A DNA stretch of 64,000 nt from Maniola hyperantus (Eukaryota > Arthropoda > Insecta > Lepidoptera > Nymphalidae): NCBI RefSeq assembly GCF_902806685.2, contig NC_048539.1, forward strand, positions 14,424,378 to 14,488,377, read 5' to 3'. The notes below the pieces were generated by a model that saw only the letters and a list, made by a program, of their open reading frames with translations, searched no databases and was not told the origin of the DNA. How positions within the stretch are numbered: the stretch's first letter is position 1; each line of letters opens with the position of its first letter. Below, piece after piece: positions 31,621 to 42,759 of the stretch. The position numbers and the translations under genes were made by a program.

Positions 31621-31815
31621 TAAGTAATAATAATAATAATAAATACACTTTATTTGCACAACCACAAGAAGGATTACATTAAAGAATAAAAAACACAGAC
31701 AGAAGGAAGATACAAAAGGCGGCCTTATCGCTAAATTTAGCGATCTCGACCAGGCAACCTTAAAGATTGGAAAGTATAAGGAAAGTTAGACTGCAGGTGG
31801 TGTGTAATATACTAA
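31621..31815 (-). mobile_element. LINE 3' UTR, minus sense, (TAA)n tail
   Basis: (TAA)n at 31,621-31,643 followed by TACACTTTATTTGCACAACC and TCTCGACCAGGCAACCTTAA. The last is the reverse of the 'AAGGTTGCCTGG' block at 25,960, placing both in related LINE families. Confidence 0.55.
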
Positions 31816-32704
31816 TAAACATACATTCAAATAACTGATACATACTAATACATAAACCACTAATACAAGTATTAAATAATATGTATAATACCAATATACT
31901 AATAAAATAGACTAATATATACTCTATAATCGTACTTAAGGAGAAACAAATATGATTGTCGTCTTCAATTTGTAAGATAATGATTCTTCACTGCAGTTTT
32001 AAAGGAGTCTAGTGACTGATTTTGTATTAAGTAAGATTAAGTAAATATTTGTTTGATTAAGTAACAGTTTTTTTAGAATTTAAATAGAAATAGAATGGCC
32101 CTCCTCATTTTTTTTAAATTCAAAATCGGTAGTTGATTCCGTGACCACTCACTCGGCAATAGTTTTGTACTTAATATTAAATATTAATATGTACGAATCT
32201 TAACAGCAAAACAGTGCCTACTGTATAGATAGTACACTGTATAGTTACTGTATAGTTATAGAAATATATACTAACTACTGTCAGTACAAGTAAAAGATTA
32301 TACAAACCGTTAATCTAAAATGTTTGACTAATAAGTACAAACTTTTTCATTTCATTCCCTCGTATAGCGTTTGGAGATAAATTTTTCCAACTTAGGTTTC
32401 AGAAGACATCATTTTCAACAAATTTTATATCGAATTTACTTCGGCGGAAAGTTAAAAAGACCCTTCTTACATAATAAAACTACCAAAATTCGTCACTCAT
32501 TTTTATGCCATCAAAATAATTCTAACAATCTCCCGTCTTCCATACTGAATTCTATTTTAATTGGGTTGTAGTTGGTACCACTTAAAAACATTCGAGATTT
32601 TCAAATATAATTATTATTTGGATGATAAAATGTTTTGAGCTTGAAATTTAGATATTATTAATAACAGTTCACTATAAGGTCACCTAAAGGTCACCTAATA
32701 TTAA
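31816..32704. other. No gene recognised; very AT-rich
   Basis: Repeated ATACTAATA(A/C) words between 31,810 and 31,920. The plus ORF 32,371-32,571 has no domain. I see no further feature. Confidence 0.4.
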
Positions 32705-32943
32705 AATAATCACAACCCATCGAAGGCCTACTCTATTGAGAACGGTTCTCCTCTAAGAAAATGAATGTTTTAGACCATAGTCCACCACGCTGCCAAAACA
32801 CGGATTGGCAGCCTTCACGTTTGCTCACGATGTTTTCCTTTACCTCTAATGCCAATGATATTTACCTAATTGCTTAAAATGCACGCCCAGGATCGAACCT
32901 TGGATAGGAGGCCAGAGTCTTAAACCGCTGGACCATCGCCGCT
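32705..32943 (-). mobile_element. SINE-1 copy, strongly diverged
   Basis: AATCACAACCCATCGAAGGC, CCATAGTCCACCACGCTGCC, GCCCAGGATCGAACCTTGGA and GGACCATCGCCGCTTTT. Confidence 0.65.
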
Positions 32944-34023
32944 TTTACAAGGAAAAATATATGCCATTAATTAATAGCAAATTTAGTATGCAAATCATAT
33001 TTACAATGATTAATTATTTTGATTTAATTAACCATTACGTTATAGCCGCAAACTTAACCGCTAATACAAACTCGTGCACTTTCGTTTACTATCTAATATA
33101 ATATTAATAACAGCTGTGGTTATTGTGGAATAAACAAACAATAACAGTTTGAGTCAATTATAACAGTGATGGTTAAGGATCGAGCGGAAACAATTAGGAT
33201 TAAATTGTATGCATACTCGAGGGTTGGCTGCTGGAGATTTGTAGAGTTTTTATTTTGAAGATAATAGTTGTTATGCATGACTGCAAAATTGTTGTTTTAG
33301 CGCAAGAGTTTGTATTGAATTCTGAGTTAGCAAAGGATTCTAATATCAAAAGTAAAATCCTGAGCGTAGCGAGGAATTCAAAGGCACGAGCGCAAATAAA
33401 TTTGCAACCGTGCAAAACACACAACTTTTATCTCATTTCTTTTTAGTTAATAGTCGGACTGCTTAGACGTTTAGGTTGTATTTTGGTTGAGGATAAAAAT
33501 ACGTCATCGTACGTACGTTATCCAATCTTGTAAAAATGTTCGGAATAAAATACGAAACGGAATAACATTTTACGAGAGGCGGATTCGTACAGTATGTAGG
33601 AGCGTATTTTTGTAGACGCATTTCGTTTGGAGTAGGCTTAACTAAGACTAGACATCGATACGATACCACACCCCCGAACACACACTCCATACAAGTGAAC
33701 TGATTTAATTACCTACTACCGGTATACCAGCCTGTCCGCACACGATTTGTGTTTGTGTGTATCAGTATAACGGTAGGGCTGAGGTCTAAGCGAATCCAAT
33801 TGAATGGGACAAGGATAACGCTATAGGTACATAAGCAACATCATTGCTCGCTCGCTTGACAACAAGGTAAGAACCGAGTGATCCCAGCGCACTGTGGTAG
33901 TAGCCGTACATTGTGGACGACGATAAAATGGCAGGGGGATGTAAGTGTCACTTCTTTGCCTAGTAACAGTATGCAGTGTCGATAAACTAAGCAACAAAGA
34001 AGAAGAAGAAGAAGTAAGTTTAC
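32944..34023. other. No gene recognised; candidate intron downstream of 34,024
   Basis: Opposite-strand ORFs 33,200-33,424 and 33,255-33,446 overlap and lack domains. AAAATCCTGAGCGTAGCGAG (33,355) recurs near 4430, so a dispersed repeat is present. (GAA)n microsatellite at about 33,997-34,012. Confidence 0.4.
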
Positions 34024-34170
34024 CTGTAGAGTGAGTTGTCGAGCGGCGTGAGGTGCGGCGGGCCGCCGTCGTCAACTTAGCGGCATGTCGTCCGCCGCGG
34101 CGGCCGGCGACGCGAACCGAACTCGCGACCACCTCGCTCACTGCACTGCACTGCACTCCACTTCACCACA
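34024..34170 (-). other. Candidate GC-rich first (5' UTR) exon with splice donor
   Basis: Within AT-rich surroundings this piece is strongly GC- and CpG-rich (CGCCGGCCGCCGCGGCGGAC on the minus strand). On the minus strand it ends CACTCTACAG/GTAAACTT, a good splice donor. One frame (33,821-34,156) stays open but is of low complexity (Arg/Ser/Thr-rich); another offers only a three-codon stub after an ATG, so I favour a non-coding leader. A GTGCAGTGCAGTGCAGTGAG run lies at the upstream side, about where transcription would start. No downstream exon was identified. Confidence 0.35.
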
Positions 34171-34279
34171 TGCTGTACCTTGCACCACTACCTTTTACAC
34201 CACACGACACTTTATACCTGAAACAAAATAAAAAAATATGACTACACATTATGTATAAGAAAATTAGTTTCTTTGTTGG

Positions 34280-34510
34280 TTTTTAGGGTTCCGTACCACC
34301 TAAGTGTGCCAATCCGTCCGTCTGTCAGCGAGCTGTGACTCGTAAACCGTAATATGTTGAGAGTCGAAGTTTTCACTGAATGTGTATTTCTGTTGCTGCT
34401 GTAACAACAAATAATATCTAACAATTTCAAAATGGCTGCCATGAAAATAAAAAAAAACAATGTGTTATTTCTCGTATGTTTACGGAACCCTTCGTGTGTG
34501 AGTCCGACTG
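34280..34510. mobile_element. GGTTCCGTACC-like repeat
   Basis: TTTTTAGGGTTCCGTACCAC, TTTCAAAATGGCTGCCATGA and TACGGAACCCTTCGTGTGTG. Same subfamily as 4478 and 16,720. Confidence 0.7.
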
Positions 34511-34530
34511 GCACTTGACTGATTTTTTGG

Positions 34531-34701
34531 TTTATTGCTTTGGTCGTTTGTCCTACAGTCACGTCGCAACGGAGCAAAGGCTTGACATGATTTTTTGCAT
34601 GGGTATATTTAAAGATGTGGTAAAGGCAACATCTAACCTGGAAAATAAGAGTTCCCACAGTATCCTAAATCTACGCGAACGATCGTGGGCATCAGCTAGT
34701 T
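34531..34701. mobile_element. Short-repeat family copy
   Basis: GTCACGTCGCAACGGAGCAA, GGAAAATAAGAGTTCCCACA and GATCGTGGGCATCAGCTAGT. Confidence 0.6.
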
Positions 34702-35005
34702 AAGGTCGAAGGTATAGAGGATCATTTAAAGTATTACATTATTATTATTTTTCAAAAAATCTGACCTTGTTCCTTGTCACATTATAAAAGTTACCTCTGT
34801 GCAAAATTTTAGCTTTCTATATTTCTAAGGGTTTAAACTGGACAATGGAAATGGTGAGTCAGTTGGTGAAAGAGTGACTTTTGTTTTTGTAATTGGATTC
34901 AACGACAACACTTTTAAAACAGTTTTCAAAACTTTGAAAATTCGAGGGTTCTGGTTAATTAGGCTACCCAAACATAAACTAGAAAATAATTATATTTATT
35001 CATCC

Positions 35006-35118
35006 ATGATCAGCCCATCGCCGTCTCACTACAAAGTATGGCTCTCCTCTCAGAGTGAGAATGGTTTTGGTCATAGGCTACCACGCAGGCCAAGTGCGGA
35101 TTGGCAGACTTCAAAAAC
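35006..35118 (-). mobile_element. SINE-1 fragment
   Basis: CATGATCAGCCCATCGCCGT to GTGCGGATTGGCAGACTTCA; tRNA head absent. Confidence 0.7.
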
Positions 35119-35298
35119 TTTTAAAGAAGCGTTAGGGATGATTCACGCTACACCGTGAATGTGCCGTGCACGGGTAGAGCCGTACCGTGTGCTAGATTCT
35201 ATAAATCGTCTCGAGACTTGACGGAACACAAGAGTCCAGCATGAATAAGTTTAAATATACAAACCTTTTATATACAGTTTTTTAATGTACCCGAACGA

Positions 35299-35613
35299 TC
35301 ATCATCATAATCAACCCATCACCGGCTCACTACAGAGCACAGGTCTCCTCTCAGAGTGAGAAGGGTTTTTGGCCATAGTCTACCACGCTGGCCAAGTGCG
35401 GATTGGCAGACTTCACACACCTTTGAGAACATTATGGAGAACTCTCAGGCATGCAGGTTTCCTCACGATGTTTTCCTTCACCGTTAAAGCAAGTGATATT
35501 TTAATTACTTAAAAACGGACATAACTCCGAAAAGTTAGAGGTGCGTGCCCGGGATTGAACCCCCGACCTCCGATTGGAAGGCGGACGTCCTAACCACTAG
35601 GCTACCACAGCTT
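35299..35613 (-). mobile_element. SINE-1, full length
   Basis: ATCATCATCATAATCAACCC body end to CACTAGGCTACCACAGCTT head. The B-box reads GGGGGTTCAATCCCGGGCAC on the minus strand. Only about 180 bases from another SINE-1 fragment. Confidence 0.85.
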
Positions 35614-36511
35614 ATAAACCTGAACCCGAACGATACCTGATGGAAATTGTATTCACCCATATTTAGATTCCGTTGCACTTTTAAAACATTCTCCAGTGAC
35701 CACAAAAATGGAATACCAACAAAAATATAACCTGCTTGGTAAGAAAGAAAAGTTATTTTCAAAAACTGTTTCGGCGGTATGGGTTTTCCAATTAATAAAC
35801 CTTTTTCAATTTGCATATTTTCCAGCACAGTTTTATACGGTTTTTTGTAAATATTGCTTTAATATTTATTTATTATACCATTATAACTCGGGAAAACAAT
35901 GAGTAGGTACTTATTATGAATATTAATCAAGTTACTTAATAAATTATTACACTTTTCCATTATCGTTTATTGGGGATGACGAGATGCCGTAAATGTTTTA
36001 TTACTAACTAGCTACCTGCCCCGGCTTCGAACGGGTGCTCTGTAGATACTAATGTGGTGTGAGTGGTCATTTTGTTATATATTATTTCAAAAGAATAAGA
36101 CAACATTTTCGATGAAAATTTTCAGTTGGCTTAATTCTTCCAATATCTTGAACAACTACAAATTTATTCAACAAATTAAGCAAAACAATACTAAATTAAG
36201 TATTTATACTTAATTTAGTATTGTTTTGTTTATGTAAACGTGTAATGTGTGTATTATGGACAGTTGACTCATAGATTTAAAATGGCGCGTAAGGAGTTAT
36301 TTTTTACGGACTATACATACTTTTACTCGTAAACCAGGAAAATATTCTCGACGCAAACATACCGAAAAAGCTTTCTAACAGTTCGTTTTACAAGTGACCT
36401 GCAAACATTATTCGTGTAGATATGGATCTGTGTCAGCAGACGCGAGGCTCTGTATCTAATCGCTGCTGAAATCAGGCAGCGATACAACACCGCCTGTACG
36501 CGTAGGTTCAC
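35614..36511. other. No gene; contains a perfect hairpin
   Basis: AT-rich sequence. CTGCCCCGGCTTCGAACGGG near 36,016 is debris of a dispersed element. The hairpin at 36,181-36,228 is listed separately. Confidence 0.4.
36181..36228. repeat. Perfect 22-bp-arm hairpin, TTTA loop
   Basis: Left arm 36,181-36,202 starts CAAAACAATACTAAATTAAG; the right arm 36,207-36,228 is its exact reverse complement; loop TTTA. Two flanking A/T pairs do not extend it much. Confidence 0.85.
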
Positions 36512-36583
36512 CACTCAAAACACAGATTAGACTAATCTATGGCGTGCCAGTAGGGGCGTTGCGGTAATAAAATGTCACTAATA
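36512..36583. repeat. Direct repeat, left member
   Basis: CCACTCAAAACACAGATTAG, CTAATCTATGGCGTGCCAGT and AATAAAATGTCACTAATAG recur at 37,466-37,541 about 950 bases on. Together they could be terminal repeats or two copies of one element. Confidence 0.65.
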
Positions 36584-36616
36584 GCTTACATAGCAACGGT
36601 TTCAGATTACTATACG

Positions 36617-36772
36617 TATAGTGCGCGACAGGTCGAGATGGCAATCAGGGTGGGGACGCCCCGCACACCTGCACGTCACCCGTGCTATCCCGCACTGGGT
36701 TAGCGCGGGGGCTGTGTGGGTGTACTGGGCGTCCACACCCTGATTGCCATCTCGACCTATCGCGTACTATAC
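36617..36772. mobile_element. MITE-B copy 2
   Basis: Termini TATAGTGCGCGACAGGTCGA ... and ... TCGACCTATCGCGTACTATA are inverted repeats that extend inward through GAGATGGCAATCAGGGTG / CACCCTGATTGCCATCTC. About 156 bp, GC-rich core. Confidence 0.8.
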
Positions 36773-37465
36773 AGAGATAGGCACTAAGGGCCTTTTCAAA
36801 ATACGCGACGTCGCACGAGGCCACGGCCTAACGACTGTAAAATGAAAAACATTACCTTCCTTCTGATGTAGTCGGGTAACAAGTCACCAAATATGGCTCT
36901 CTTGGCATAAGTACTACAACACAATCTTTAAGTAATGCAAACATTTGAGAAATGCTGAAAGTGCTAATAGCGTCAGCTGCAAGAGTCAGTAGCACTATTA
37001 ACTTTATTGTAACAAAAAGATTCCGACGAATTGAGAACCTCCTCCTTTTTTGAATTCGGTTAAAAACACAGAAACTTTATACATAAAACAAGAAGAAAAA
37101 CAATACGGTATTTGACAATTAGTCAAATCAGTAACTTTTTATCAAACGTTAAAACGCGCACTTTGTATGCAATATTCTATGAAACACTGAAATGTGAATG
37201 TCATAATATCATAATGACGTATCTTTTGTACTACTATTACTTTTGTAGTTTTATCGATAATTTAAAATGGCTATTACTCTTAAAACTTACAAAGGACGTG
37301 GATTTTACGTATTTTGGAAGACCCTCTATTTAATAATCACTGAGAAACAAATTATTTTTGATGTAGTCAAATACCCAATTGTGAGAGGGTGACGTGTAGG
37401 CGGCCTTATCACGTTGGATGACGTCAGGTAAAGTTGGTGATACATCACTATGTGTACCGTAAAAC

Positions 37466-37541
37466 CACTCAAAACTGATAAGGCTAATCTATGGCGTACG
37501 TATAGGTACGGGCGTCACGATAATAAAATGTCACTAATAGA
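37466..37541. repeat. Direct repeat, right member
   Basis: Second copy of the block at 36,512-36,583, with AATAAAATGTCACTAATAG at its end. Confidence 0.65.
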
Positions 37542-37784
37542 GAGGTGCTTTTTAAGATAACTACATCTATTGCTTTTAATTTTTATTTCAGCTTGCTTTT
37601 TCACGTGGCATTGTTCACGTAGACTTTTATGTTTTTCAAAGATTTGGGATTTCTAAAGATCCTTTCTAATTCTAAGTCTATGTTTAGAGAAACGCTACAT
37701 GCATAATTTCAAGTTTCTAGACCCAGCTGTTTGAGTTGTACGTTGATTTAGTTTGCGGTTCATTAAATGTTAGTTCTATTACTT

Positions 37785-37975
37785 ACTAGCTGCCCCGGCG
37801 AACTTCGTACCGCCTAACAGTCGATTCTTTTTCAGGATTTTTTTAAATTTTTCTCTCCGTCAGAACCATCCCCGTACTTCAAGGAATATTATGAAAAAAG
37901 AATTAGCGAAATCGGTTCAGCTGTTCTCGAGATTTGCGATCAGCAACGCATTCAGCGATTCATTTTTATATATAG
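37785..37975. mobile_element. CCCCGGCGAACTTCG-family copy, forward
   Basis: CTAGCTGCCCCGGCGAACTT to CAGCGATTCATTTTTATATA. An AAGTCAAAGTCAAAGTCAAA tract follows directly. Confidence 0.75.
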
Positions 37976-38254
37976 TCAAAGTCAAAGTCAAATGGTTTAT
38001 TCCAAATAGGTAATAAATTACTCTTTTTGATGGTCAGATGTTGGATTTGTAAGAATACGGCTTATGCAAAATGCTCTTACGGCTGTGACTGTGAGAGCTT
38101 CAAGCTGCTACGCCGTAGCTGCCTGAAATTGTGCTGTAGTGCGTAGCTGCTACGGCAAGACAATTTACACGCGATCACTGCCTTTCAAAATTATATTTTG
38201 TCACTGTGTTGAGATCAGGGTCAGCCATGGGTCAGCACTTTATGATATAATATA

Positions 38255-38718
38255 AAAAAACCGGCCAAGTGCGAGTCAGGCTCGCGCAACGAGGGTTCCG
38301 TACTCCAGTCGTATTTATATTTCGACATTTTGCAGGATAATTCAAAAACTATGATACATAAAAATAAATAAAAATCTGTTATAGAATGCACAGGTGAAGA
38401 CCTTTCATATGAGACCCCACTTGATATAGTTATCTTACTTAGAAAATTGAAAATACTAATTATTAGTTCATGACTACAATTCTTTTTGTGTGATGTAACC
38501 ACAAATTCACGGTTTTCAGATTTTTCCCTAAATGTCAGCTATAAGATCTACCTACTTGCCAAATTTCATGATTCTAGGTCAACGGGAAGTACCTTGTAGG
38601 TTTCTTGACATGACAGATAGACAGACAGACAGACAGACTGACAGACTGACAGACTGACAACAAAGTGATCCTATAAGGGTTCCGTTTTTCCTTTTCAGGT
38701 ACGGAACCCTAAAAACTG
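38255..38718. mobile_element. GGTTCCGTACC-family repeat, full length
   Basis: AAAAAACCGGCCAAGTGCGA start and TACGGAACCCTAAAAACTGT end. Best preserved of its family here; includes GACAGACAGACAGACAGACT repeats. Confidence 0.8.
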
Positions 38719-39304
38719 TGGTGAGATTACGTAGTCCGTCTAAATAGATGCCAAACACAGGTTTGACCAACTTGAAATGTTTTTTATACAATAAATATTG
38801 TTTGATTTTAAAGGTATAAATAAAACAGCAATTTCTTAGGTAAGAACCTAATAATAAGCTTCAATGCTATCATATTTCTCTAGCCATTCCCCGTCCTCAT
38901 GGCTCTAATGGAGACTATTATGTTCATACTCAGTGGCAGAGAGATGTCATATCCAAGTATTACTAGAGCATATAATGTTGCTGATTTGAAATTCATTTCC
39001 GTCCTTTTTTTAACAACATACAAAAGAAAAAGATGCAAATACTCTCTAGCTTAGGAAATACATCAGAATCGACGCCACTATCCCCCAAAAACGCATCAAC
39101 CAGTCTAGAATGTAGAGACACTAGTCGTGCCTTTTCTCGTTTTAAGAAACTAAGCTTTTGCATATACTTAGGTTCTCTCTGTAAAGTGGACCCCCATTAA
39201 GAAAGGACTGAGAATTTCCACCCGACTCAAGGCTGGGTGAATCCAGCTATTCTAATGTAAAACCAACCAATAGTGAATGAGCGTGATGGTTACCATTTAG
39301 TGTT
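38719..39304. other. No recognisable feature
   Basis: No domain, repeat family or structure found. Confidence 0.45.
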
Positions 39305-39523
39305 AACTAGATGATGCCCATGACTTCGTCCGCGTGGATTTATGTTTATAAAAATCTCGTGGGATATCTTTGATTTTCCAGGATAAAAAGTAGCCTTAAG
39401 GCCCTGAAATGCAAACTATATCTGTAACAAATTGCATTGAAATCGGTTGCACGTTTGGGCTGTGAAAAGCTAGCAGACAGACAGACAGACACACTTTCGC
39501 ATTTATAATATTAGTATGGATAT
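39305..39523. mobile_element. TCTG-repeat family copy, reversed
   Basis: ACTAGATGATGCCCATGACT, AATCTCGTGGGATATCTTTG, AGCTAGCAGACAGACAGACA and TATAATATTAGTATGGATAT. Confidence 0.7.
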
Positions 39524-39772
39524 GGATAGTATATGTAGAAGTGTGGATTACTGAGTTAGCGAATCGCCCCACTGGAGAGGGACATTGATATTAAAATCCT
39601 GAATCCACGCAGACAAAGTCGCGGTCATCATGTGGTCATTAGATAAGGGCGCTTATCGACGCCTGAAGTTTGTGATTTTTGTTGCTCTGTATTCCTCGAC
39701 ACCCTCGCGAGATCTGTATCATGGCAATATTGTCAACGGCGAAATTATGAATGTTAGACACGTCTTCTATTC

Positions 39773-39819
39773 ATGAGTTTGTATTTCAAAGACGTGTGGT
39801 CTTTAAAATACAAACTCAT
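39773..39819. repeat. 21-bp-arm hairpin, GTGTG loop
   Basis: ATGAGTTTGTATTTCAAAGAC and its reverse complement with one mismatch (arms 39,773-39,793 and 39,799-39,819), separated by GTGTG. Confidence 0.8.
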
Positions 39820-39882
39820 AAAAGTGTTGCGTACGATTGCCTGAATTATATTTTATTCATAAGAAAATAATATCATGCAACA

Positions 39883-40061
39883 TAAGTCCCACAAATTGCT
39901 AATGCGCGTGGCCGCCATTTTAGTGACGTCAGCACTAGACTGAAGTTTCGAGCTGATGGTATATTTTTAATTCGGCTGACGTCAAAATGACGTAATTTCG
40001 ATGTTAATGAACACATTAATGAGACATGGCTCCAGCGCAATAGCAATTTGCGGAACTTATA
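39883..40061. mobile_element. MITE-A copy 3
   Basis: TAAGTCCCACAAATTGCTAA and TAGCAATTTGCGGAACTTAT termini; interior GGCTGACGTCAAAATGACGT. About 179 bp, with a CACATTAATGA expansion relative to copy 1. Confidence 0.8.
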
Positions 40062-40129
40062 CCTACTTATGATGTTTCAAATGTAAGGACCATTGCCCAT
40101 TGCCGTATTCAAAATGTTTTGTCAAGCTT

Positions 40130-40380
40130 ATAAGTAATGCTCGCGACTTCGTACGCGTGGACTACACAACTTTCAAACTCCCATATCACCCCCTACTACA
40201 CCCACTCATTTCACTCCTATTTCATAGGGTTGAATATTCAAAAACCCTTTCTTAGGGGATGCCTATGGCATAGTAGCTATCTGTATGACAAATTTCAGCC
40301 CGATCCGTCCAGTAATTTGAGCTGTGCGTTGATAGATCAGCCAGTCAGTCAGTCACCTTTTTCTTTTATATATATATAGA
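40130..40380. mobile_element. GACTTCGTCCGCG-family repeat
   Basis: AGTAATGCTCGCGACTTCGT to CAGTCAGTCAGTCACCTTTT, then TATATATATA. The 80-residue ORF inside it is a repeat shadow. Confidence 0.7.
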
Positions 40381-40584
40381 GATTAGAAAATTAGATTTAT
40401 TTTATTGTTCATTGTTAGTTTTATTTTCCAAGCAATTCTTATATTATTGCAGGTTTTCTTAAAAAATATAAACTAAAATAAAAGTAAAATGTTTGCAAGT
40501 GGCAAGAGGTCTCATACCTACAAGAGTTTGATTTACGAAGTACCTCGCCCATGATCTTCACATTTGAAACGCATAGTATTTTAT

Positions 40585-40865
40585 GGCTTTTAGGGTTCCG
40601 TATCTCCATAGGAAAAAAGGATCCCTTGTAGGATCACTTCGTTGTCTGCCTTGTCAGTCAAGACCCGTCAAGGTAATCAAAACCTATATCTCAGGTACGT
40701 CTCGTTGACCTAGAATCATCAAGCAGTAGCAGTCATAAGTAAAAGGAAAAATCCAAAAATCGGAAATTCGTGGTTACATCACAAGAAAAAATTAAAAGTA
40801 TGGATTTCTCGTACAATAGAACGGAACACTTCATGTGCAAATCCAACTCGCACTTGACTGGTTTT
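40585..40865. mobile_element. GGTTCCGTACC-family repeat, reversed, deleted
   Basis: GCTTTTAGGGTTCCGTATCT start, TCGTTGACCTAGAATCATCA, and CACTTGACTGGTTTTTTAGT end. Confidence 0.65.
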
Positions 40866-41080
40866 TTAGTATACAATCAGCTTTTACGATAAAAGCGATC
40901 ATGAACGGACCGGATCGGGTATTTTTGTAAGGAAGTAAGTATACTAATTTAGATTTTATGTGAAACGTGACACATAACATAGAATGCGGTATTCTGGGCC
41001 CCCGGGCCTGGTAAAAAAAATATCTAAATTTGTTCTTATTGCCTTTATTGTCAGATTTCAATTTCAAAACCACTTCCCCT

Positions 41081-41160
41081 TCATCATCATCATGATCAAA
41101 CCATCGCCGGCTCACTACAGAGCACAAGTCTCCTCTCAGAGTAAGAAGGGTTTTGGCCTT
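41081..41160 (-). mobile_element. SINE-1 fragment
   Basis: TCATCATCATGATCAAACCA to AGAAGGGTTTTGGCC; truncated after the first body block. Confidence 0.7.
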
Positions 41161-42137
41161 CCCCCTTCACCCCTAACTCAATGCTATGGCCATGAGTACG
41201 AGTTTGTATTGATATAAATTGGAATACATTGAAGGAAGAAGAATGAAATAAGCTCGGCTCGGCGATTCAATTTTCGAAAACAATAAAGTAATTTTCAGTA
41301 CCGAGTAACTATGAAGAGGATTAAAAAATAGATTAAGTTAACATTAGTTGCTGTCCTTTGCGCTTCATTTTCGTATTTTCGTAGCTTTATTAGCAATGCT
41401 GAAAGGGCAGGATGAAATAAATTTAGAAGGGTAGGTTCAAATTTTCTTTTTTGAAGACACGAACAAACACAAGTTTGCAACAAAGTTAGAAGAGACAGGC
41501 TGTTTACTCTAACTTTTTATTACAAAAGGCCCATGATAATATTTATGTAAAAAAGTGGATAGGTAGAAGACTTTAGAACTAGGACACTTTGGGCTACAAC
41601 AGCGTATTTGACAGCATCTAAAATATAGGATCTATTGATGGCATTGGTGTTGAATATTAATTTTGGAAACCAACTATTTGGTCAGTTAAGAAATATACGA
41701 GGTATTTTAAGAGAAAATCGACAAAGAAAATAATTTTTGTCTATTTTAGTCACGTCATCGTAAACGACTGTGATTGGCCGAGTGGTTGATAACGTCAACT
41801 GCTCGTAAACAGTTACGTGCATTGATGTTGGAATGTTACGTGTATAGTCATAGAGATAGTATACATAGAGGTAACCATAACGTGTTGCCGCTCTTGTACA
41901 TCTATGTGTCAAAGAGGTATTGTTATCTCTGTCTTTTTCAGGGAACCTCCATTCGTGTAAAAGCGATAGCTCATATAAGTCTGGCAACGTCGCTCTATCG
42001 GTGAAAATAGTGACCAGTATAGTTGACAGGTGCCCCCTTAAGCAGACAAAACATTGGGGTTTGATGCAATATTTATTAAAAATATTTAAAAAGCACATAA
42101 GTCTGGCTCAAAAATAAGCTTAAAAGTGAAAACAAAA
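41161..42137. other. Unannotated stretch before the THAP locus
   Basis: No repeat family recognised in most of this stretch. ORFs 41,682-42,098 (minus), 41,774-42,004 and 41,920-42,117 (plus) overlap one another and lack domains. A tRNA-like GGCCGAGTGGTTGATAACGT lies near 41,777 but has no B-box. It could hold the promoter of the THAP locus. Confidence 0.3.
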
Positions 42138-42588
42138 TGTGTGACGGTGTGTTTTTTTACCTCCAGATCTACGGAAGGAGGCGTAAAAGCTCCAGAATTG
42201 TATTTTCATGGGTAAGTCTTTAATAATTATTTCATCGCTACCAACCGCGATTTTTACTCCGAAAATCGCTGAAAATTAAAGATTTGCATATTATAAGTGT
42301 AATCATCTCGTGACAAAGTAACAAAATCACGTTTCATAGCGTAATTTAATATTTATTTAATGCATTCTTTTAGGCCTCATTTGTAGTGATGTGTGTACAT
42401 ACTTTATCGATAAAATCAAATTTATCGTTTTAATAATATTTGCATACTTTTGTAGATTTCCAAAATGTCCTGAAATTAGAAATGCGTGGATCAGGGCCAT
42501 AAAACGAAAAAACTGGGAGCCAAAGAAATATTCTCGCCTATGTTCAAAGCATTTCGAAAATCCTGTTAACTATATTTTTGGTTTAAAA
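42138..42588 (+). pseudogene. THAP-domain locus, two exons (possibly decayed)
   Basis: Exon 1 (42,138-42,211) reads CVTVCFFTSRSTEGGVKAPE then LYFHG; exon 2 (42,456-42,588) reads FPKCPEIRNAWIRAIKRKNW, EPKKYSRLCSKHFENP. Donor GG/GTAAGT and acceptor TTTTGTAG/A join in phase 2 to give FHGFP. The zinc pattern C...C, C-x2-H (LCSKHF), the FxxFP element, the invariant Trp and the RKNWxPxKYSRLCSKHF block identify a THAP domain, a C2CH DNA-binding module found in host factors and P-element-like transposases. Oddities: the first Cys pair is spaced C-x3-C instead of C-x4-C, no in-frame ATG precedes it, and a TAA follows at 42,589 unless exon 2 is spliced earlier. An LDAVPL segment, like the AVPTxF end of the domain, lies out of frame near 42,610. 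LTR-2 starts 170 bases later. Either a decaying gene or one whose start exon I cannot see. Confidence 0.65.
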
Positions 42589-42759
42589 TAAAGTAATTAG
42601 AATTAGATGCAGTACCATTACATTTGAAGGATATCGTAAATAGTTAGGTACTATCAACCAGTAGGTATGTACTAAGCACTTTCAAATTGTATGTAGGTAG
42701 CCGGTAGGTGTCTACTACTAGATAAGTAGCACATTGCAATTTTCTTGATTTGACCATAG

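Noticed and set aside
33821..34156. 111-residue Ser/Arg/Thr-rich minus ORF
   Set aside because: It covers the candidate leader exon and continues through the predicted intron; low complexity and no domain. I kept only the exon-like structure.
41777..41830. tRNA-like GGCCGAGTGGTTGATAACGT sequence
   Set aside because: No B-box or T-arm follows within tRNA distance.
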